A stretch of DNA of 64,000 nucleotides from positions 227,512,915-227,576,914 of the forward strand of contig NC_081410.1 in assembly GCF_030272615.1 (NCBI RefSeq). The letters run 5' to 3'. The notes under the pieces were generated by a model, which saw nothing but the letters and a program-made list of their open reading frames with translations, was not told the origin of the DNA and did not search any database. This document shows positions 48,580 to 60,238 of this stretch, one piece after another. Position 1 is the stretch's first letter; every line of letters starts with the position of its first letter. Source of the DNA: Cryptomeria japonica. Its lineage: Eukaryota > Streptophyta > Pinopsida > Cupressales > Cupressaceae. The position numbers were made by a program, and so were the translations under genes.

Positions 48580-50351
48580 ATTAAATAAAAAAAATTAAAA
48601 AAACAAAAACAAAAACGTAAGCAACCACTGTTGCCATGCAGCCCCTTAAAAGGGAGGCAATGGCATATGGGGGCCACGACGTGGTCCCCCCTCCCCCTCA
48701 CACATAAAAAAATAATTTTTTAATAATTTTTTCTCTTTTACACCAATTTCTAGAACAAAACAAAAACCTAGAATATATATATAACCAAAAAATTAAAATG
48801 TAAACCCAGCAACCATTTAGACAGCAATTTTCCTTTTGACAACAAACTTTATTTTTTTTAAACAAGGTTTTGCAAAAACATACAGGGTAAACCATTTTTT
48901 TTTCTTCCTGATTTTTTAAACACCCAACAAATTTAACACAACCGAATTCCCAGGTATGCCCAAAATAGGAAAAAATTTGGCAGCATAATCCCCCCATTTT
49001 CAACAATGGAGAAATTTAATCTGAACAAATAATAGATAAATCTAAAATACTAATTTAAATTTCATTCAAACACACCCACAAACTTACAGAGAGCTCATTT
49101 TAAACCAAGTTTTTACAAAAATAAAAGATTCAAAACACCAACCTAGTAAGCTTTCCAGGAAGAACAAAGTTTGGAGATGAGCAAGCCTCCAACTTCAAAC
49201 CAGAATCTCCAACCAAAATTTCTCCAGCCAAAATCACACACACAAAAATTTCTAGAAAATATTTTCCCCCAAATGCAGAATGAAATAGTTTGAAAGAAAT
49301 TTTTACATTATATAGAATTTCCTTTTCAAAAATATCCCTTTTAGGTCAAATTTATGTTTTAAATGAAAAATAGAAAATTTCAGTTTCTTTTTCCAAAACA
49401 ACAACTTTTTAATTTAAATTTTCAAATTGAAAAGAATTCTTCCTTTTTTTCAAAAATGAAAATCAATTTAACAATTAAAGGTAAAATAACTTTATCCTTT
49501 TTTAAAAAAATCAAATGAAAACGCAATATAAAATTTCCTAAATAATTCAACAATTCGTTTTTTAACTAATCAAATAAAATAATCAGTTAATCTATTAAAC
49601 ATAAAAAATACACTTACTCATTTATTTCTAAATTAATTTTACAAATGCAATATTTATTAATTATTAATATCCATAGGGTACTAATAATTAATTACTCATT
49701 AAAAATCATAAGCAAGAATAATTTAAATTCATGAATGCATAACACGTAAATCAATAAAATGAAGTAGAGACATGACCCACATACCAACAAAAGGAAGGTT
49801 GACAGACGATTGACAATGCTCAGTGAAGAGCAAGACTAAGGGTGAAACTTAGGGCCTTAAGACTATCTCCTCCACTTCCATCGGATTATTTAGGTATGCT
49901 CAGACCTGTGGAACCAGGTGAAGTCAGTACCTTGTACATGCAATTCCTGCATCACCAAACCACACATACATCTATATATTCAAACACAATAGACACACCG
50001 ACGAAGGAGAATCATGACATTCCCTATCTCACTGAAGTGAGTGAAGAAAAATCATCTCCTTGCACCCCATACACTTTCACACAAACATGATAACATATAC
50101 ATAATGCATCTCATGCATAAAGTAAATGTGTTATTTCATGGTCAATAATCCAATAAAATTAACATCTAGCCATCAATAAAGAAATATTGCATAAACAACA
50201 TCCACTAAATCTCAAATCAAAGCATAAAACGATATAGCATAATATCTGGATAAAACATCACCATATAAAATATCCAATAATATCTACTAAAAAAAGTCAA
50301 CCATAGTCAAAATAAGTATCTAAAAATTCTGATCGAGGGAGGGGTACTACA

Positions 50352-50356
50352 TGATT
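50352..50356. other. Target-site duplication, right (TGATT)
   Basis: Partner of 46211-46215. Confidence 0.6.
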
Positions 50357-50789
50357 GCCTTTAAGACAACATCAATAAGATATACATTCATTTTGATTCC
50401 ATTGTAGACACAATTGCAAGTGAGACAAAAGAAATATTAGGTAATATAAATGATACCTCACTTCCTCTTGGTTGATCACCACCATGATGGTTATCCCCAT
50501 GATTACTTAAATTTCATTTTCTTGCAACCTTCTTAGGAATATCACTTTCCTTCCTCCCTAGATCAAATACTTGAATCTTATACTATTACCTCAATTACAA
50601 TCATAAAATATCATCGTGATCCAATACTCTTCTTCATCTCAAAGTAGCATGTAGAGGAGGCCAATTGTATCTTTGTTCTTTGTTGTACTCTTCATTCAAA
50701 TTCCATAATGAAAGACCATTTTACACGAGCACATCATTGTTCAAGTTCAAATGCACTAAGAAATGAAACATATACAATTTTCTTGACAT

Positions 50790-52110
50790 TCAAAACCACA
50801 AAAGAAGAGTTCCCTTGGCCAACAATACAAACAACTTGTGAAAATAGTTCTTCTCTCTTTTGTTAGCTTTATCTTCTATAAAATTCTTCTTTTCCATGTC
50901 AACTAAGAAGATTTTGACCGAATATTTTGAAATTTGGTTTTTATATTTACCATTGCATTTGTTTTGGAAGTTTGAAGGCCTTTCCAATAGGTCCATTTTG
51001 TACATCGTGCAATCATTCTAATTCATTCCTCGAGATGACATCTCTTTGACAAATTCTATTAAACACTTTGCTATTATGTATCACATTAGATGACATCGCT
51101 TCAAGGCATTTTGACAAATGATTCATGTGCTTTCTCTAACCTTCCACATTATGCATACATGTCTATCTGATAAAACATTCTTTTAAGATTTAGAGGACAT
51201 CCATACCCTACCGTAGAACTCCCTTACTTTTGTGGGTGATTAAGATGCTGAGTTTAAATTTACTTTACTAGTCGTATTTTCTTGAAAGTTTTTTAAAGCC
51301 TTTTCATAAATCCATTTTGCATGATCCCTAAGATTTTTGCCTTCGGTGAGATGATATCTCATTGAGGCATTCTCTCACACGTGACACAATTTAGGTACTT
51401 TGTCTTTGCTACCAACTTTTGCATGCATGTCAAAAATGACATTTGCATCAACAATGTCTAAGAAATTCTCCTTTTCTTGCTTCACAGAGAAAGGTGGTGG
51501 AATTTGTGGAATTTGGCTATTAGACATTTGCATTTGCTTGAAAGTTTGTATAGATTTTTCAATGGTCCTATTTTGTGCATATCCCACAATTATTTTTCAT
51601 GACGTGTTTTATGAACAATGCCACAGGCTTGAAGGAGGTTGGAAAACGATATGGAGAAGATTTGCACTTTCAAATTGTACTTTCTTGAAAGTTTTTAAAG
51701 CCTTTTCAACAAATCCAATTGGTACATAAACTTGAGGGTCTCCATCGAACAACTAACATGCTTTGAGTATGCTTTCCATGTAATAGTCATGGCTTCTCAA
51801 TTTTGTGTGAGATTTGGTTCCAATTGGTGCACATGTTACAATGATTGTGTTGCATGTGATGACATCTCTTCAAAGCATCTTGTCAAACAGTTTGACTGCA
51901 TTTGGTCAAAGCATTTCACACTTTTCATGCATGCCTATATGGCAGTTGCAACTCCAATGGTGAATAGAGGATGCTAGCAATGCTTAGTTATGTATTGCTT
52001 GAAATCTATTTAAAGTCTTCTTCACAAGTGTGTTTTGGCACATATTCTGTAATTATTGCATCTCATGAGATGAAATTCCTTTGTAGTTTTCTATTCAACA
52101 ATCTACATGT
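50790..52110 (-). pseudogene. PPR (pentatricopeptide repeat) gene remnant
   Basis: PPR proteins bind organellar RNA and act in editing, splicing or stability. Here, in shifting minus-strand frames, a recurring helix motif appears from right to left: QNTLVKKTLNRFQ (about 52040), VKLFDKML-stop-RDVITCNTIIV (about 51870), GFVEKALKTFKKVQF (about 51700), GYAQNRTIEKSIQTFKQMQM (51530-51587), DANVIFDMHAKVGSKDKV (about 51425), IYEKALKNFQENT (about 51290), and a weaker LLERPSNFQNK (about 50980). These match the GYAQNG..EEALxLFxxMQ, LVDMYAKCG and KLFDKMPxRDVVSW segments of PLS-type plant PPR proteins. Stops and frameshifts are dense, so it is a pseudogene. The ends are approximate and no DYW domain was seen. 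Confidence 0.65.
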
Positions 52111-53189
52111 CTTTTTAGATTTGTATATATCATAAAATCTCTCTATTTCATGGGATGACATCTTTTTGAAATATTTTGTCAAACTATTCATGAGGCTTGT
52201 TTCTCCTTCCACGCTATAATACACAACTAACCAATGTATAACTTCTTGGGTAGTTATAGTAATTACATCATCTATTCCACTTTTGGCCTTTTGAACCATT
52301 TGGGTAACTTAGTTGAATGGTTGATAGAAGATCTTTGCTACTTTGGCAAAGCGCACCAGCTTACCGAAGGTTTTAATAATCTTTCATGTTGGTAGTTTGG
52401 CTTGATTTGATAACTAAGCGAAAAGGTCAATGACATACAACATATATTTATTTTTATTGGTGTTGGAAGGTTCATATAAAATTTCATTGGTGACTTTAAA
52501 TGCTTTAGGATGCTAGCAACAACACTGATTCAACCTTCGTACTTCATGTTGGCACTTTGAAGTACTATTTTTCCTTGTAGGCACTTAAACAACTATCCAC
52601 AATTTTTATCAACAATCAAAATGAATTTAGTAACATAAATGAGAATGTCAATAGTCTTTTCTCATCCTCTTTAATTGTAGTTTGGAGAGAGTTATCAACT
52701 TTGTATTGGTTTGTAGGATTACTTTCACAACCTAACCAAGTCACTGATTCAGTTGTCCTCATTAGTGTTGAGACGTTGATTCACAACTTTATCGATGGTA
52801 TATATCACTTTGAAAAGTCACTAAAAATACCAAATTAACAATATTATTTATTTATTATCGATGTGAATCGGTTCAGGCTGCATGTTAGTGTTTTGTTCAC
52901 TTGGATAAAATATGCGATGTACCAAAGCATAGACATTTGCCTTGCCTTGTACAACTTATTCTATCAAACTTCTTTTAGATATTCTTTCAAATAGTGCACA
53001 CTTTGCGAATGCCTTTACAATTTGCATGCATTTTTAGCAATGCACTTGTAACTACAACACCCAATAAAATTCCTTTATGGCTTCATTCTTTGATGGATGC
53101 CTAGATACATTGTTGAAAAAATCTCAACATTGCTTAGAGAGAAAGGAGTTGACAAAGGTTGATGATTCTACTTCACAATTGTTGCTCAC
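52111..53189. other. Unassigned spacer right of the PPR remnant
   Basis: No ORF or repeat I can identify. It may hold further eroded PPR sequence. Confidence 0.3.
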
Positions 53190-53316
53190 TGTTTTGGGTG
53201 AAAATAGAATCGGGTAGTTTTAGGACCAAACCCCACTTTCATCAAACATTGGAATATGAAAGCTCCTAGAGGAGTGATCCTCCTTGACTAATGATTCTGA
53301 AAGAGAGTCTAGGGAT

Positions 53317-53321
53317 ACTTA
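53317..53321. other. A2 target-site duplication, left (ACTTA)
   Basis: Pairs with ACTTC at 60234-60238, four of five bases. Confidence 0.65.
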
Positions 53322-54258
53322 TGTTGGAATCCAATAAAACTGAGAGGGGGGGTGAATCAATGTTATACCGAAATGATTAATTTTAGCCTTATTAAAACAT
53401 GCATACACCAACTGGTATACCGGTACATACATAATTGAAAGAATTAAAGCAACCAATAAGCCAATCACATAAATGAGAACCATAACACACAGATTTATAC
53501 ATGGAAAACCTCAAAGAGGAAAAACCACGGTGGGATATGTGACCCACAATATCAATCCACTGTCCATATGAAGAGATATTACAAAATATGAGGGGCCTAC
53601 ACTTGCAGGAAGGCTTACAGCCTAGAGCACACTGCTCAATCACAAAAGGAGCCTCACTGACTACATAAAATTCCAGACTACAATCTGGAGAAGTGTTGAA
53701 TTGCTAAGATAGCATCTTCTATGCCTAAATACAGTTCTAGTTTAAGCTCTATCTGTTTCGATCTGAAACCCTAAACCCTTTACCGGAATAACCCTTACAT
53801 AAATATCCTCACATACATAATTTCTCTAATATATTTCGCATCATATTACATTCGCATATCCATAATCTCCTATCTCATGTCTATATCAAAATGATCTATC
53901 AAACTGACCTATATACCCTATACAAATTATCATGCCTTATGTCAGCTTACAAAGATATATACAATATCAAATTACATGTTGGCCATATAACATAAATGCC
54001 TAAATATTAAAACCAATTGTCGATGCCGATTCCAAGATATATCGGCCTCCAATACCAATAATCTTTACTAAACCATGTCGACCTGGATTGCTAGTAACCA
54101 AAGAAATCCTTTTGTCCTGTCAGTGATGGTGCCGATGTAATATCTATGAAGTGCTTGTCGGTACACAACTGAACAAAAACATGAAGCTAGAACACAATAC
54201 CATGTTGCCATCAATGACAACATAGTGAAACCAACTAATTGAGTGTCAATTGCCAACA
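53322..54258 (-). repeat. A2 3' LTR
   Basis: Starts TGTTGGAATCC, ends AATTGCCAACA. Hairpin motif at 53503-53530. Confidence 0.9.
53503..53530 (-). other. Conserved LTR hairpin motif
   Basis: GGAAAACCTCAAAGAGGAAA followed by AACCACGG. Confidence 0.6.
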
Positions 54259-54284
54259 ATCTCCCCATTTGGCATTGATGGCAA
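54205..54284 (-). other. Inverted repeat bracketing LTR edge and polypurine tract
   Basis: TTGCCATCAATG (54205-54216) and CATTGATGGCAA (54273-54284) form a perfect 12-bp stem with the LTR edge at 54258 and the polypurine tract in the loop. Confidence 0.7.
54259..54272 (-). other. A2 polypurine tract
   Basis: Minus strand CCAAATGGGGAGAT directly before TGTTGGCAATTG. Confidence 0.75.
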
Positions 54285-54545
54285 TACTCATATGAAGAAT
54301 GGTCAAGGTTTCATCTGTCAATTTCATCATGTCCTGCTCCCCCTGAGCTGAATATGATCCATTAATGCAAAATACTCCATAATTCCATAACTATAACTCC
54401 CATATCTCCATAACTCCCCCTAATGTATACAACTCCTTTTATTCTTTTTCACATCTATATCACTCCCCCTTTGACATCAATGCCATCAAAAATTCTAAAA
54501 AGAATATCAAAGAAAAAGAACTATACAATGAATATCCCAAATGTC

Positions 54546-57500
54546 TTACCGGAGCTTAACAAATTTCAAAATTTTTGGATAAGCCTTCTCCAATAGCTCA
54601 AGATAAGTATCCTAACCTGTTTTGAATGTGCCAGAAATAGATACAAGTCCACTCAATATATGTGCAAATGACTCTTTCTCATTTACCTCTATCGGTGTAG
54701 GCTTTCCCACCATATCCATGCATTCTTTCTTATGTACATTGAGTGAATCCAACTAGGGACTCACCAAGCCTCTCAGAATTCTAGCTCTTCTTATTATTTT
54801 GTCTCTTTCCTTCTCAAGAACATAAATTTGGTTCTCCAAAATAAAAACATGACCATCAATTGATGTAGTCAATGAAATCAATCTGTCAAAAGAATTAGCT
54901 ATATTTGCAATTTTCTCCCGAAGTTATTTTATCTTCTTATCCACATTAGCTATAAGTATATCAGTGTTACAACATACCCTATATATATTTGTACATTGCT
55001 TCAAAGAATTTTCTATTAGTTTCAGCTTCTCATCAATCTTCTTCTTCACATATTCAATTACCTGATCAAATGCAGCTCTCTTAGCCTGAGTAAACCTCTC
55101 TAGTGCTTCTCAGATTGAAATTTGTTGTAAGGATTGAAAATCCTTTGAAATATGCTTAGTAATTGTTTAAGCTTTCCGGATGGGCTTGCTTCATTTTCAA
55201 TCTTGCACTCTGGGACTAGTCTGTGTAGAACAGTGATTGATTGATCAATAATCCTTTTATCTGTGGATCCCTCCTTCATTAGTTTGTGTGTTGCCATCAT
55301 CGTGAGTTCAGTAGGACTCATCTTTGTTATATTTTTCTTTTCAACCTGTGAGGTGTCAATTGACAACAATGATGGACCAACTATCGGTTTCCTGCCAGAT
55401 TCCCCTTTCTTCTCTTCTAAAGATTTATCCTTTATAACTTCCTCACTTGCACAGGTGGCTTTGCCACATGGTGCAGTCTGTGTAACTGTCGGTTCCTCTG
55501 TAGGAACTATAACCTCAACCTTTACATTTGTATCCAGAGGACTTTATCCTCAATATTATTATCTTGTACAATATTAACTTGTTCACTCTCTGTATTAACC
55601 GGTATCTCAATATTTGTTTGTACATCTATATTTACCAGGGGCTCAATTTCCACTATCTTAATATTTTTTTAAATGAGGGTGAAGTACCCATAATCCTCTT
55701 TCCTTTTCCTTCAACTGGGGTATCTACAGTGTTTGTCTTGGTTTCTGGTGAAGTAAAGAATCCTCTGTTCTCTCCAATAAATTTAACCCATGCTTTTTGA
55801 GTCTCCTTTATTATTTCATTTACTCTTCCTAGCATTAGACTAGTTGTTTTATGTTTGCTATTGAAATTTTTTATATCTACCACCTCAAATATCTTTTCCA
55901 TTTCATCTGGAGCAATAGTAACACAAATAGATAATAGCTCTTGAATTTTTTATATGCTTATCTTCTTGCATAGCTGACAATCTTCTAGCATCTAACATAT
56001 TATACAATTCAGCCGGTATTTGATTTTCTATTTATATTGAGGCTTTCTTATACATATCCAAGTATAATAAGACTACTTCCTCTACCTCTCTTTGTTCATC
56101 ATCCTCTTAGTGTTCATAATAAAATTGAGCATTCTTCAACATGCCATCCTTAGTGATTTCATCTACTAATTCTGCACAAGTTTTAGGTGGTATGATAGTC
56201 ACATTATCAGATTCAACTGCTAAGTCGATGCCACTCTTCTTCTTCATCTTTGTAGTACTGGATGCAGCTGAAGGTGTTGCCTTTGGTGCTTTCTTTTGTG
56301 CCAGTATTTTGATTGTAACCTTTCTAACTGGTTTCTTTTTAGCTTCAACCTTTGTTTCCTTTGTTTTCTTCCTAACAACCCTCTTAAATGCCAACGGTGT
56401 GTCATCCGTAGATTTTGATTCTGCAGTAATAGGCTCAATATGTACTTCAGGATTCTTCCTCTTCCTACCTTTCTCCGGGATAGCATCAATTAATGCTTTA
56501 ATGTCCTTTGATACTTTCTCCACAAATTTTCTTACTTTCCCTTCCTGATTCTATCGTTTCTTCCAGTTGAACTATGTTTCAACCTCTTGTGTTTTCTGTT
56601 GTGCAGTACCACAGGGCTTCTCTGCCTCATCAATAGGTGCATCAATTAACATTTTTGCAAAAGCATCAAGAATCTGTGCATCCACCTCATAGCCCATTTC
56701 TTCAATCCAAATCTTTTGGGTCTTAATTGCATCCATAAGTGTTTCATCCTTCTTTACCATGAAGCATATGTCGGTTGAATATTTTTGTACAATATGCTCG
56801 AGTACCCTTACCCTAGACCTCATAGATTTCTGGAATGCTTTAAAATATCCCCATACCTTATCATCTCTCTGACTTCCTAAGGTAGCAATTGACTATTTCA
56901 ATTGTATCCTTACCGAGATGTCAAATGCCCATTGCCTTTTACCAAAACTGGGTGTATCATTCATGAAATATAACATCAAGCAAACTATCAATTTTCCATA
57001 CTGGAATTTACCCTTCTTTTCACCCTTAATTTTTCCTAGGTTATTAACAACTCATCTAGCATCCAACCACATAGATCCAATTTTACATTCTCTCTCATTA
57101 TTTTGTATGCAGACAAAATGCATGAACTGGAAACAGAATTCAGTCGGTTTGACTGAGTTACCTTATACCCGTTGATCATGCTACCGAATTTGATGTTCGT
57201 GTCAGTAATAGTGCTCACTCTCATGGATCTCCTGTCACATGTCGCACTGGTGATCTTGTTCACGAAATCATTTGAAACCTTTTTGTTTGGATGTTTCCCA
57301 ACTGATGGTAAACCAGTGATTGCCCGAATGGCTTCCTTGGTGATTTTGTAAGGGTTGTTTAGCCATATAAATTCCCCATGTACTCTGCTCAAAACATATC
57401 TGATTATTTCATCTTCAAATTTTGGAATATCCAGAATGTCAGTAAACCCTAGGTCTTCAATATGCTTGAATATTGGTTTGATCTTTCCAGATTCTCCCAT

Positions 57501-57743
57501 CAGCTCACTTATATACATGCCCTCAATTTCAGAAGTTCCCAAGTCCTCAATGTGACAGTGAATATATGCCCTAACATCTTCTACATAGACAACTCCCTAC
57601 AAAATGCGAGAAAATACTCCAACCAAATCTTCCAGGGTAGCCACATGTGGATACTACTTGAATATTGTCCTAGGGCAGTCCTTCACCTCTACTACAGCCG
57701 GATTTGCAACAAAAATAAGAATAGATGATGATCTTGCTTCCAT
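54546..57743 (-). pseudogene. A2 ORF2, unknown conserved protein (broken)
   Basis: Homologue of A1 ORF2; not recognised. Start MEARSSSILIF at 57743, end LLEKAYPKILKFVKLR at 54546. Shared blocks: FEDEIIRYVLSRVHGEF, PYKITKEAIRAITGLPSVG, SMRVSTITDTNIKFGSM, YKVTQSNRLNSVSSSC, YSTDICFMVKKDETLM, a Lys-rich linker with PLAFKRVVRKKTKE, a TCAELVDEITKDGMLKN segment, EKKNITKMSPTELTMM and IIDQSITVLHRLVPEC. The blocks are in the same order as in A1, although the linker sequence has diverged. Stops and frameshifts break it. The Lys-rich centre suggests nucleic-acid contact; that is inference only. Confidence 0.75.
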
Positions 57744-58104
57744 GTTTAAAGATAAATACCTTTTGATCGCTCTCGGTGAAAACCTCCAACAAATTCTTCC
57801 AAACATCGGTGAAATCGCTCAAGAAGAAATCTGATTACTCTGAATTGCCTTTGATTTCTCTTAGTCGCTCTTAATTGCTCTGAAATCTCTTCTGAATGCA
57901 AGGTGATCAATAATTAATTCAATTCGACCTCTTAACCTTCGAGAAAAACCCTAATCTTCCATTGAAATAAATGATTACTGGTGAAAGATACCAGATCTCA
58001 CACAGAACATATCCATGTCGGATAATCATCTCCAATATCTGGAACCTCTTCCCGAGGCATATGTAGCATCTTCATGATTTTTGCCTACCCCTAAGGCATC
58101 TTCC
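57744..58104. other. A2 inter-ORF spacer
   Basis: About 360 bp without supported coding, equivalent to the A1 spacer. Confidence 0.5.
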
Positions 58105-59227
58105 TTAGTTACCGGATGAGCTACTTGTCGATGTAAGAGCAACCTCCTCTACCGGATAAGTAATCAGGACATTCTCATTTGATGATTGTTCTTCAATCTT
58201 CCTAACCTATCTCTGAGTATGATCTTGTCGGATCTCACTAACCTTATTTTTTCCTTTCTCATTTGATCCTCCATTACCAACCGATGGATTTCTGCTTCTA
58301 CAGAATTTAGCAATATGTCCAACCTCATTACATGCATAACATGTGCCATTGTTCCTTTGAATTGCTTTGCTAAAACCAGTGAAATTGCTTGACCTGTACT
58401 GATTATCCACATGTCCAAATTTTCCACATGCATAGCATTTAACATTCATTTTGCATTCTTATGTTTTATGACCATACTTATTGCATTTGGAACATTTACC
58501 GGGAGCAGAATCAGGGTTCTGATTTGAGCTCTGTTTCTACATTGTCTAGCCATGTGACCAAATCTATTGCAAACAAAACATCTATCATTGAATTTATAAG
58601 AATTAAATCTCCTTACCGGTGCCTTATAGTTTTGATCTTCATTAGCAGTACTAGAACTCTATCCTTTCTCAAATCCAAGTCCACTAGAATCACCAATCTG
58701 CCTTTGTCTCTTCAATAACTCATCTAGTTAAGTTGAGCTAATATTGATTTTTTCTTTATACTCATTTGTCGTAGTTAGATCTTCTCTCATAATTATCATT
58801 TGTCTCTCAATCTCTTATTCATTACTCTAGGATTGTACTAAATTAGTTCTCAACATATCATTCTCATGAACCAACCTACCACATTCTTCAAATTTTTTCT
58901 TCAGGGACACAACGAGATTGTCTTCCTTTTTCTTTCTATCCTCAATCTCCTTAGACATCGTCATAGTTATAACTTGCATTTCATTTTTAATAACCATGTT
59001 CTCCTGACTCAATTTTTGATATTATTCCTTAAGTGCATCTTTCTCTTCATCATCCTGACTTTGGAAAAGTTCCTTCCTCCTAGTCTGAACCGATGATAGC
59101 CTCTCTTGTAGGACAAGAATGAATTCCTTAGCATAATTCAATTCATCTTGTAGCTTTAAGTTCTTCAACCTTTCAAATCATAATCTTCAAGTGTCATCTC
59201 AAGTTGCTTCTCCAAAGCCATATCCAT
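58105..59227 (-). pseudogene. A2 ORF1, coiled-coil and multi-CCHC Gag-like protein (broken)
   Basis: Start MDMALEKQLEMTLEDYD at 59227, matching MAMEKQLEMALEDYD in A1. The coiled-coil half includes ENMVIKNEMQVITMTMSKEI and ECGRLVHENDMLRTNLVQS. Knuckles are CFVCNRFGHMARQC, one in another frame near 58480, CYACGKFGHVDNQY (last Cys lost) and CYACNEVGHIAKFC. Frameshifts near 58540 and 59180 and several stops break it. The end is approximate. Confidence 0.75.
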
Positions 59228-59281
59228 GGATTCCGGATTCAGGATCTTTCTCAAGCTGTTAGATTTCCTCTGAGGAACAAG

Positions 59282-59293
59282 GCTTTGATATCG
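59282..59293 (-). other. A2 primer-binding site (degraded)
   Basis: Plus strand GCTTTGATATCG occupies the place of GCTCTGATACCA in A1, with three substitutions. Confidence 0.7.
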
Positions 59294-59295
59294 AG

Positions 59296-60233
59296 TGTTG
59301 GAATCCAATAACATTGAGATGGGGGGCTAAATCAGTGTTATATCAGAATGATTAATTTTAGCCTTATTAAAACATGCATACACCAACCGGTATACCGATA
59401 CATACATAATTGAAAGAAGTAAAGCAACCAATAAGCCATTCACATAAATGAGAACCATAACACATAGATTTATACATGGAAAACCTCAAAGAGGAAAAGC
59501 CACGATGGGATTTGTGACCCACAATATCAATCTACTAGCCATATGAAGAGATATTACAAAAAATGAGGGGCCTGCACTTGTAGGAAGGCTTACAGCCTAT
59601 AGCACACTGCCCAATCACAAAAGGAGCCTCATTGACTATATAAAATTCTAGACTTCAATCCATAGAAGTGTTGAGCTGCTAATATAGCATCTTGTATGCC
59701 TGAATACAATTCCAGTTTAAGCTCTGTCTGTTCCGGTTTGAAACCCTAAACCCTTTACCAGAATAACCCTTACATAAATGTCCTCACATACATAATCTCT
59801 CTGATATATTTTGCATCATATTACATTCGCATATTCATAATCTCCTATCTCATGTCTATATCAAAATGATCTATTAAACTGACCTATATACCCTATACAA
59901 ATTATCAGGCCTTATGTCGGCTTACAAAGATATATACAATATCAAATTACATGTTGGCCAGATAACATAAATGCATAAATATAAAAACCAATTGCCGATG
60001 TCGGTTCCAAGATATGTCGGTCTCCAATACGGATAACCTTTACTAAACCATGTCAACCTACATTGCTAATAACCAAAGAAATCCTTATGTCCTGTCGATG
60101 TCGATGTCGGTGTAGTATCTGTGAAGTGTATGTCGGTACACAAATGAACAAAAACATGAAGTAGGAACACAATACCATGTTGCCATCAATGACAACATAG
60201 TGAAACCAACCAATTGAGTGTCAATTGCCAACA
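59296..60233 (-). repeat. A2 5' LTR
   Basis: 938 bp, TGTTGGAATCC to TTGCCAACA. Hairpin motif at 59478-59504. Confidence 0.9.
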
Positions 60234-60238
60234 ACTTC
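60234..60238. other. A2 target-site duplication, right (ACTTC)
   Basis: Partner of 53317-53321. Confidence 0.65.

Larger units (their letters stand above)
46216..50351 (-). repeat. Large LTR (copy 3), solo
   Basis: 4136 bp on the minus strand, starting TGTAGTACCCCTCCC (right) and ending GGGGCGTTATA (left). Internal match to copies 1 and 2: minus-strand TTGTCCTCATGAAAGG and GTGATGAAACTCTTCCCTTA near 47095-47240 parallel 30478 and 30586. It has no attached internal region and a likely 5-bp target duplication. ORFs within it (for example minus 46928-47269) are LTR sequence. Microsatellites at 47838-48341 and 48491-48577 lie in it. Confidence 0.75.
53322..60233 (-). mobile_element. A2: second two-ORF element without pol
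   Basis: 6912 bp, the same plan as A1: TGTTGG...CCAACA LTRs of 937 and 938 bp (about 94% identical by eye), a degraded primer site, ORF1, spacer, ORF2, polypurine tract. Its LTRs differ from A1 LTRs more than from each other, so A1 and A2 are separate insertions of one family. It is inserted in the E2 LTR. No pol domain was found. Confidence 0.87.

Noticed and set aside
53190-53191. Firm left edge for the E2 LTR
   Set aside because: Only a loose likeness to the E1 start and no matching target duplication can be checked, so it is reported as tentative.
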